Assembly (NCBI GenBank): GCA_905182935.1
Contig: CAJJDL010000266.1
Span: forward strand, 1 to 11,912
Origin: an uncultured Nitrospinaceae bacterium
GTDB taxonomy: Bacteria > Nitrospinota > Nitrospinia > Nitrospinales > VA-1
DNA: 11,912 bases
Direction of reading: 5' to 3'
In this document: piece by piece, positions 7,924 to 11,912 of the stretch
Numbering within the stretch: the first letter of the stretch is position 1
Layout of the letters: the number at the start of each line of letters is the position of its first letter
Made by a program: the position numbers and the translations under genes
Notes under the pieces: model-generated
Database searches by the model: none
The model's input: the letters and a program-made list of their open reading frames with translations, nothing else
Told to the model about the DNA's origin: nothing

Positions 7924-8823
7924 ATGGAGAATATAAGTCCCGAGAGAAAAAAAACAACTTTAACCAAAAAATCACTTCTTTTTGTCTTAGTACTTTTGGC
8001 TTTTGTGGGCGTATCAACCATTGCCACAGAATGGATGATACAGCAAGGAACCGATAATAGAATTGGTATCGTTGATATAACCGGGGTCATTCAAAGCTCG
8101 CAAAATATTATCAAACAAATCAAAAGTTTTCGTAACGACAAGCATATCCGGGGAATCATTCTAAGAATTGATTCCCCAGGAGGCGCTGTTGGACCATCAC
8201 AGGAAATTTATGATGAAGTTTTAAAAACTCGTAAAAGTGGTAAAACTATCTATGCATCGATGGGCACATTAGCAGCTTCGGGAGGTTACTATATTGCTAG
8301 TGCTGCCGACCAAATTTTTGCAAACCCGGGTACTTTGACTGGTAGTATTGGAGTCATTATGGCCTTCTCTAATGCTCAAGGATTATTAGAGAAAATAGGT
8401 TTAAAACCAGAAATTATTAAAGCAGGAAAATATAAAGACATCGGTTCCCCCACTCGTTCAATGAATCAAATAGAAAAAAGCCTTCTTCAAGATGTGGTAA
8501 CTGATGTTCATCAACAGTTTATTGAGGCTATTGCTAATGGGCGCGGTATGAGCATTGCGGAAATCACCAAAATAGCTGATGGGAGAATTTTTACTGGGCG
8601 TCAAGCGTACTCTCTTAAGTTAGTCGACCAATTAGGAGGACTACAGGCTACTATTGGTCAATTGACAGCAAAAGCTGGAATTATAGGCGCTCCAAACGTC
8701 ATTAGAGAAAAACCCAATACCGGGCTATTAGACTGGGTTCTAAAAACAGAAATCTCTCCCTCCATTGTCGGATATTTACCCAGCCCTTCCCTTCAATATA
8801 CTTGGCATCTGGATAGTTTATAA
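7924..8823 (+). CDS. sppA: signal peptide peptidase SppA, short form (S49 family)
   Basis: SppA is a membrane-anchored serine protease that degrades signal peptides left after secretion. The 299-residue protein has a basic N-terminus, one membrane segment at about 17-35 and one S49 domain facing the periplasm. RIDSPGGAVG (81-90) precedes the catalytic serine, Ser119, in AASGGYY. The general-base lysine is Lys171 in AGKYKDIGSP. The 52-residue spacing equals that recalled for Bacillus subtilis SppA (Ser147 and Lys199), so this is the one-domain type, not the long E. coli type. GRIFTGRQAYSLKLVDQLGG near the C-terminus is also typical. The start follows rpsA by 36 bases and has a poor ribosome binding site, but no other Met lies near. 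It is probably the last gene of the pheA operon. Confidence 0.93.
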   Translation: MENISPERKKTTLTKKSLLFVLVLLAFVGVSTIATEWMIQQGTDNRIGIVDITGVIQSSQNIIKQIKSFRNDKHIRGIILRIDSPGGAVGPSQEIYDEVLKTRKSGKTIYASMGTLAASGGYYIASAADQIFANPGTLTGSIGVIMAFSNAQGLLEKIGLKPEIIKAGKYKDIGSPTRSMNQIEKSLLQDVVTDVHQQFIEAIANGRGMSIAEITKIADGRIFTGRQAYSLKLVDQLGGLQATIGQLTAKAGIIGAPNVIREKPNTGLLDWVLKTEISPSIVGYLPSPSLQYTWHLDSL

Positions 8824-8848
8824 CTTCTCCTATCGAAACATCCTATAA

Positions 8849-8888
8849 AGGGAGTTAATGATCTCATTGCTCACCTGCTTTACTCCCT
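8849..8888 (+). terminator. inverted repeat after sppA, possible terminator
   Basis: AGGGAGT (8849-8855) pairs perfectly with ACTCCCT (8882-8888) across a 26-base loop, just after the sppA stop at 8823 and before the next promoter. The location suits transcription termination. The loop is long and only a weak AT-rich tail follows, so it may be a structural or protein-binding repeat. Confidence 0.3.
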
Positions 8889-8909
8889 AAAGCCTTTAAT
8901 ATAAATGAC

Positions 8910-8939
8910 TTGACTTGCTTTTTTGCACTATGGTAGAAT
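8910..8939 (+). promoter_or_regulatory. sigma70-type promoter of the HU/IHF gene
   Basis: TTGACT (8910-8915) and TAGAAT (8934-8939) are separated by 18 bases. Each matches the consensus at five of six positions, and TGG directly before the -10 gives an extended -10 element. Transcription would begin near 8946, leaving a leader of about 46 bases. This is the clearest promoter in the window and fits a highly expressed nucleoid protein. Confidence 0.75.
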
Positions 8940-8991
8940 ACCTTAGTTTTTGCTTGTAGATAATTTATTTAATCTTCGAGGGGAAGTAAAA

Positions 8992-9267
8992 ATGACAAAA
9001 GCTGAGTTGGTTGAAAAAGTCTCAGGTCAAATTAATTTAACAAAAAAACAAACAGAAATAATTGTTAATACAGTTTTTCAGAGTATTACTGAGTCTCTTA
9101 GCGAAGGTAAAAAGGTTGAGTTGCGCGGTTTTGGTAGTTTTAGAATTCGGGAGCGAAATGCGCGCCTTGGAAGAAACCCAAAATCCGGTGCTCAAGTGGA
9201 TGTTCCCGCAAAAAGGGTTCCATTTTTCAAAGCTGGGAAAGAACTACGAGAATTGGTAGATAAGTAA
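8992..9267 (+). CDS. ihfB: HU/IHF-family DNA-bending protein, IHF-beta-like
   Basis: A 91-residue nucleoid-associated protein that binds and bends DNA as a dimer, affecting chromosome compaction, recombination and promoter architecture. The family signature is clear: ELRGFGSF (residues 43-50), the DNA-binding arm with GRNPKSG, and PFFKAGKELRE near the end. The start MTKAELVEKV and the KELRE ending look closer to IHF-beta than to typical HU, and the place after rpsA and sppA also fits ihfB. HU cannot be excluded, and the IHF-alpha partner is not in the window. The frame is open upstream to a TTG at 8950, but the ATG at 8992 is preferred: GAGGGGAAG (8978-8986) lies just before it, and the 14 extra residues would not match the family. 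Confidence 0.9.
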   Translation: MTKAELVEKVSGQINLTKKQTEIIVNTVFQSITESLSEGKKVELRGFGSFRIRERNARLGRNPKSGAQVDVPAKRVPFFKAGKELRELVDK

Positions 9268-9549
9268 GGTTAGTTACTTTCTAGTCAAGAATATCAAAGC
9301 CAACTATCCATTAAGTTTAAATATATTCCTATTTTCCCATTTAGATTTTCCCGATGGAATTTAGTAAATAAAAGATTTTCTCCCCTCTTCCAAAAGAAAA
9401 AAATACAAGTAACTTTGTGCTTTTAAAATATTAAAAGTAAGCTGCACCTGTTTACTTTTTACCTTTCTTGATATCAAATTTTGTGCTAAAAATCCCATTA
9501 TTTTTTAATTAGAAACCAATCTACTGATTAAATAAGGCAACTTACATAT
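9268..9549. other. 282-base AT-rich spacer between ihfB and aroC
   Basis: No open reading frame or RNA gene is recognisable. It holds a weak imperfect repeat just after the ihfB stop (9268-9275 with 9302-9309), a pair of overlapping hairpins (9420-9460, listed separately), and a low-grade promoter match for aroC, TTGTGC (9481-9486) with TTTAAT (9504-9509) at 17 bases. Confidence 0.5.
9420..9460 (+). terminator. overlapping hairpins before aroC: terminator of ihfB or aroC attenuator
   Basis: The segment 9431-9442 can pair two ways. Its first seven bases TTAAAAG (9431-9437) match CTTTTAA (9420-9426) around a four-base loop. Alternatively AAAAGTAAGC (9433-9442) pairs with GTTTACTTTT (9450-9459), one G-T wobble, around a seven-base loop and runs into a T-rich tail. 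The second form looks like an intrinsic terminator. The two forms exclude each other. It lies 153 bases after ihfB and 90 before aroC. Confidence 0.45.
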
Positions 9550-10620
9550 ATGTCAGGAAATTCATACGGAACACTTTTTAAAGTTTCCACATGGGGAGAG
9601 TCACACGGCGAGGGAGTAGGCGTGGTTGTAGATGGCTGCCCTGCTGGACTTTCTCTGAAAGAAACGGATATCCAAAAGGAACTTGACCGCAGAAAAACGG
9701 GACAAAGCAAAGTAACCACGATGCGGAAAGAAACCGACCATGTAAATATCCTTTCTGGTGTTTTTAAAGGTAAAACAACCGGTACTCCTATAGCGCTGTG
9801 GGTTAAAAATCAGGATGCTGACTCTTCAAAGTATGAAGAAATAAAACACCTGTTTCGGCCTGGTCATGCTGATTTCACTTATCTAATGAAATATGGGTTT
9901 CGGGATTATAGAGGTGGTGGGCGTTCAAGTGCGCGTGAAACAGTTGGTCGAGTTGCTGCTGGAGCGATTGCAAAAAAACTTCTCGCTCGCAATAAAATAA
10001 AAATTATTGGCTATACTAAACAAATTGGCCCATACATAGCCAAGATTATCGACTTAAAACAAATAGAAAAAAATATTGTTCGGTGCCCGGATAAAATAAT
10101 GGCTCAGAAAATGGTCGATCACATACTTAGTGCACGTAAAAATGGTGACTCTGTAGGAGGAGTGGTTGAACTCATAGCAAAAGGTGTCCCTACGGGACTT
10201 GGAGAACCAGTTTTTGATAGGCTTGATGCCGATCTCGCGAAAGCTATGATGAGTATTCCCGCTGTTAAAGGCGTTGAATTTGGCATCGGGTTCGAAGCAG
10301 CAAAAATGTTTGGCTCAGAGTGCAACGACCCTTTCATAACTAAAGGTAAAAAAATAACTACTAAAACAAACAATTCCGGCGGAATTCACGGCGGAATCTC
10401 TAACGGATCAGACATCGTCCTTCGGATGGTCGTAAAACCAACTTCATCCATTAATAAATCGCAAAATACTGTATCAACTGATGGCAAAAAAACTAAAATT
10501 AGGGTCGAAGGACGCCACGACCCATGCGTTTCGCCACGTGCTGTACCAATTGCTGAAGCTATGATGGCATTGACTTTGATTGATCATTTAATGCGGAACT
10601 ATTTTTCCAAGCTTAAATAG
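9550..10620 (+). CDS. aroC: chorismate synthase
   Basis: AroC removes phosphate from 5-enolpyruvylshikimate 3-phosphate to make chorismate, the last shared step before PheA and TyrA; it needs reduced FMN although the reaction is redox-neutral. The 356-residue protein carries all the usual signatures: WGESHG (15-20, with His19), DRRKTGQS (46-53), RPGHAD (103-108, with His106), RGGGRSSARET (121-131), NNSGGIHGGISNG (274-286) and GRHDPCVSPRAVPI (321-334). Length is standard. The ATG at 9550 has TAAGG (9533-9537) 12 bases upstream, a somewhat long spacing. It lies 282 bases after ihfB and is probably transcribed separately. Confidence 0.97.
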   Translation: MSGNSYGTLFKVSTWGESHGEGVGVVVDGCPAGLSLKETDIQKELDRRKTGQSKVTTMRKETDHVNILSGVFKGKTTGTPIALWVKNQDADSSKYEEIKHLFRPGHADFTYLMKYGFRDYRGGGRSSARETVGRVAAGAIAKKLLARNKIKIIGYTKQIGPYIAKIIDLKQIEKNIVRCPDKIMAQKMVDHILSARKNGDSVGGVVELIAKGVPTGLGEPVFDRLDADLAKAMMSIPAVKGVEFGIGFEAAKMFGSECNDPFITKGKKITTKTNNSGGIHGGISNGSDIVLRMVVKPTSSINKSQNTVSTDGKKTKIRVEGRHDPCVSPRAVPIAEAMMALTLIDHLMRNYFSKLK

Positions 10621-10641
10621 TCACTATCTCTATAATAATCG

Positions 10642-10670
10642 TTGAGATACGTTTAGCTTCCTTTTATTAT
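10642..10670 (+). promoter_or_regulatory. sigma70-type promoter of the small CxC protein gene
   Basis: TTGAGA (10642-10647) and TATTAT (10665-10670) are 17 bases apart, each with five of six consensus matches. Transcription would begin near 10677, giving a leader of about 54 bases before the small gene at 10731. Confidence 0.6.
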
Positions 10671-10730
10671 AAAGTCTGATTTAAGTTTTGTGGTAATTCA
10701 ATTAAATAACCTATAAGGGTGAGTTAAGTA

Positions 10731-10937
10731 ATGAGTTATACCAAGAGATGCCAATGTGAACATGCAGATTACACTATAACAAGATGGACTATACAGAAAG
10801 ACTACAAGTACCGAATAGAATGTACATGCAGTAGTTTTATCAAATTGGCAACACAAGAAGACGTTGATACTTACAATGAACGATACAATAAAAGCATTGA
10901 GTTTATAAGAAAACCTAAAGGATTTGCTAATTGGTAA
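10731..10937 (+). CDS. small uncharacterised protein with two Cys-x-Cys pairs
   Basis: I do not recognise this 68-residue protein. It is soluble, with no signal peptide or membrane segment. It carries CQCEH (Cys7, Cys9, His11) and CTC (Cys31, Cys33), spaced like a small metal-binding knuckle, and many aromatic and charged residues. It ends in RKPKGFANW. The evidence that it is real is a good ribosome binding site (AAGGGTGAG, 10715-10723, seven bases before ATG), a matching promoter at 10642-10670 and a clean start and stop in an otherwise non-coding gap. An antisense frame over the same bases lacks such signals. Zinc binding is an inference from the cysteines alone. It lies 110 bases after aroC and is not obviously part of an operon. 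Confidence 0.65.
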   Translation: MSYTKRCQCEHADYTITRWTIQKDYKYRIECTCSSFIKLATQEDVDTYNERYNKSIEFIRKPKGFANW

Positions 10938-10992
10938 AATTATGAAAACCACGAACTCATTGTCTATTTTAGTTTATCAATCTTAAGGGTTA

Positions 10993-11033
10993 CTTTTTAT
11001 TTGGTTAGTTGGTTAATATTTACAAATAAAAAG
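10993..11033. repeat. 11-base perfect inverted repeat
   Basis: CTTTTTATTTG (10993-11003) matches CAAATAAAAAG (11023-11033) exactly around a 19-base loop; past one mismatch three further pairs (10989-10991 with 11035-11037) extend it. It lies 55 bases after the small CxC gene, so it may end that transcript, but no T-run follows on the + strand. Confidence 0.4.
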
Positions 11034-11075
11034 AAACAATCGACTGAGAGAACTCCACTAGAATAGTAGGTTTTA

Positions 11076-11103
11076 CCAAAAAAAACTGCTCGCATTTTTT
11101 TGG
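11076..11103. repeat. CCAAAAAAA/TTTTTTTGG inverted repeat
   Basis: CCAAAAAAA (11076-11084) pairs with TTTTTTTGG (11095-11103) around ten bases. A-tract and T-tract arms like these can bend DNA or act as a symmetric terminator-like element. It lies between the small CxC gene and the hydrolase gene. Confidence 0.4.
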
Positions 11104-11129
11104 CTTCCCTCTTAAAACACGGCACGATT

Positions 11130-11155
11130 AAATTTTTCTATCTCTATAAAAATTT
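11130..11155. repeat. AT-only inverted repeat before the hydrolase gene
   Basis: AAATTTTT (11130-11137) pairs with AAAAATTT (11148-11155) around a ten-base loop, CTATCTCTAT. The -10-like TATAAA (11145-11150) falls within the structure, 31 bases before the right arm meets the start region of the hydrolase, so this may be its promoter area. No matching -35 element is visible. Confidence 0.25.
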
Positions 11156-11186
11156 TCCAGTATAGAGTTCAAAGTGGAAAGGTGAA

Positions 11187-11912
11187 ATGAGTCAAAAACC
11201 ATTACGAGTAGGTTTTATACAGAACAACCCTGTGTTTGGGGAGATCAAATATAATTTATCAATAGCTGAATCATTACTCACCCAAAATACTGCCGATCTA
11301 ACGATATTGCCTGAACTATTCAGCACGGGCTATCATTTCTTAAACAAAGAAGAAGCCTTTAAACTTAGTGAAGTTATTCCAGAAGGATCGACAACTCAAT
11401 CACTTATTCGAATTTGCAAGAAAAACCAGACTGCAGTAATTGCTGGAATCGCAGAACGCGATGGGAACCACTTATATAACTCCGCAGTTATCATTGGCAA
11501 GTACGGTTATCTCGGTAAATATAGGAAAATACACCTTTTTGGTACCGAAAAAAACTGCTTTGACCAAGGTAATTTGCCTTTGACAGTTTTTGATATTGGT
11601 GCGGCTCGCGTGGGTGTCATGATTTGTTTTGACTGGCGTTTTCCTGAAACAGCTCGCACCCTTGCCTTAGCTGGAGCAGATATCATTGCCCATCCTTCTA
11701 ACCTTGTTCTCCCTCATTGTCCTCAAGCGATTATTACTCGTTGTCTTGAAAACCGTATCTTCATAGTTACTGCTAACCGAATAGGAACAGAAGAGCGCAT
11801 TCCTGGGTATCCTATAAATTTTATCGGGCAAAGCCAGGTAGTTGATCCTGATGGAAGTATTCTTTATCGAGCCTCTGAAAAAGGAGAAGAAGCCCAAGTC
11901 ATAGATATTGAT
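11187..11912 (+). CDS. carbon-nitrogen hydrolase (nitrilase superfamily), 3'-truncated
   Basis: A cytoplasmic amidase-type enzyme of the nitrilase superfamily that hydrolyses a non-peptide carbon-nitrogen bond. 242 residues are visible and the frame runs off the window exactly on a codon; relatives are about 260-290, so 20-50 residues are missing. The catalytic triad is complete: Glu43 in LPELF, Lys114 in YRKIHLF and Cys147 in MICFDWRFPE. HPSNLVLPHCPQAIITRCLENR (169-190) and TANRIG follow. These features favour an amidase, omega-amidase or carbamoyl-amidase-like member over a true nitrilase; the substrate cannot be read from the sequence. The ATG is the only start after the in-frame stop at 11163, with GGAAAGG (11176-11182) four bases upstream, a short spacing. 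Any downstream partner gene is outside the window. Confidence 0.92.
   Translation, partial: MSQKPLRVGFIQNNPVFGEIKYNLSIAESLLTQNTADLTILPELFSTGYHFLNKEEAFKLSEVIPEGSTTQSLIRICKKNQTAVIAGIAERDGNHLYNSAVIIGKYGYLGKYRKIHLFGTEKNCFDQGNLPLTVFDIGAARVGVMICFDWRFPETARTLALAGADIIAHPSNLVLPHCPQAIITRCLENRIFIVTANRIGTEERIPGYPINFIGQSQVVDPDGSILYRASEKGEEAQVIDID

Noticed and set aside
8950..8991. Upstream TTG start for the HU/IHF gene
   Set aside because: The added residues do not match the family and the ribosome binding site GAGGGGAAG lies just before ATG 8992.
10698..10952. Antisense 84-codon frame over the small CxC gene
   Set aside because: No ribosome binding site or promoter is visible for it, whereas the + strand frame has both.

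Overview
The window is a gene-dense, AT-rich (roughly 35-40% GC by eye) piece of bacterial chromosome. It has ten protein genes, nine on the + strand and one on the - strand. The two outermost genes run off the window: glnD has lost its 5' end and a nitrilase-family gene has lost its 3' end. I found no tRNA, rRNA, CRISPR array, insertion sequence or phage gene. The block pheA-tyrA-cmk-rpsA-sppA-HU/IHF, a MTH1187-type thiamine-binding protein and a small periplasmic cytochrome c suggest a Gram-negative with deltaproteobacterial-type gene order (Desulfobacterota, SAR324, Nitrospinota or a similar lineage). The sequence alone does not settle the taxon.

Layout. 1-2514 is glnD (nitrogen sensing through PII). 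At 2523-2900 follows a monohaem cytochrome c, and converging on it at 3271-2963 is a MTH1187/YqgV-family thiamine-binding protein. A 231-base divergent spacer leads to pheA (TTG start), tyrA, cmk, rpsA and sppA, which are tightly spaced and probably co-transcribed (3503-8823). A clear sigma70-type promoter then drives an HU/IHF-type DNA-binding protein (8992-9267). After a 282-base AT-rich spacer with overlapping hairpins comes aroC (9550-10620). A 68-residue unrecognised protein with two Cys-x-Cys pairs has its own good promoter and ribosome binding site (10731-10937). A 249-base spacer with three inverted repeats precedes a carbon-nitrogen hydrolase that runs off the end (11187-11912).

How the genes fit together. 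pheA, tyrA and aroC are chorismate-pathway genes: aroC makes chorismate, PheA takes it to prephenate and phenylpyruvate, and TyrA takes prephenate to 4-hydroxyphenylpyruvate. cmk and rpsA are a classic pair for nucleotide supply and translation. aroA, often found between tyrA and cmk in this arrangement, is absent here, and tyrA and cmk overlap by four bases.

The strongest unusual signal is in GlnD. The nucleotidyltransferase motif and both C-terminal ACT domains are present. In the central HD domain, however, the diagnostic His-Asp pair reads Gln-Pro, and other metal-ligand positions are also replaced. This predicts a GlnD that can uridylylate PII but cannot remove the UMP by the usual site. 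Second-tier items are the small double CxC protein, the competing hairpins before aroC and after the cytochrome gene, and the hairpin in the pheA leader.
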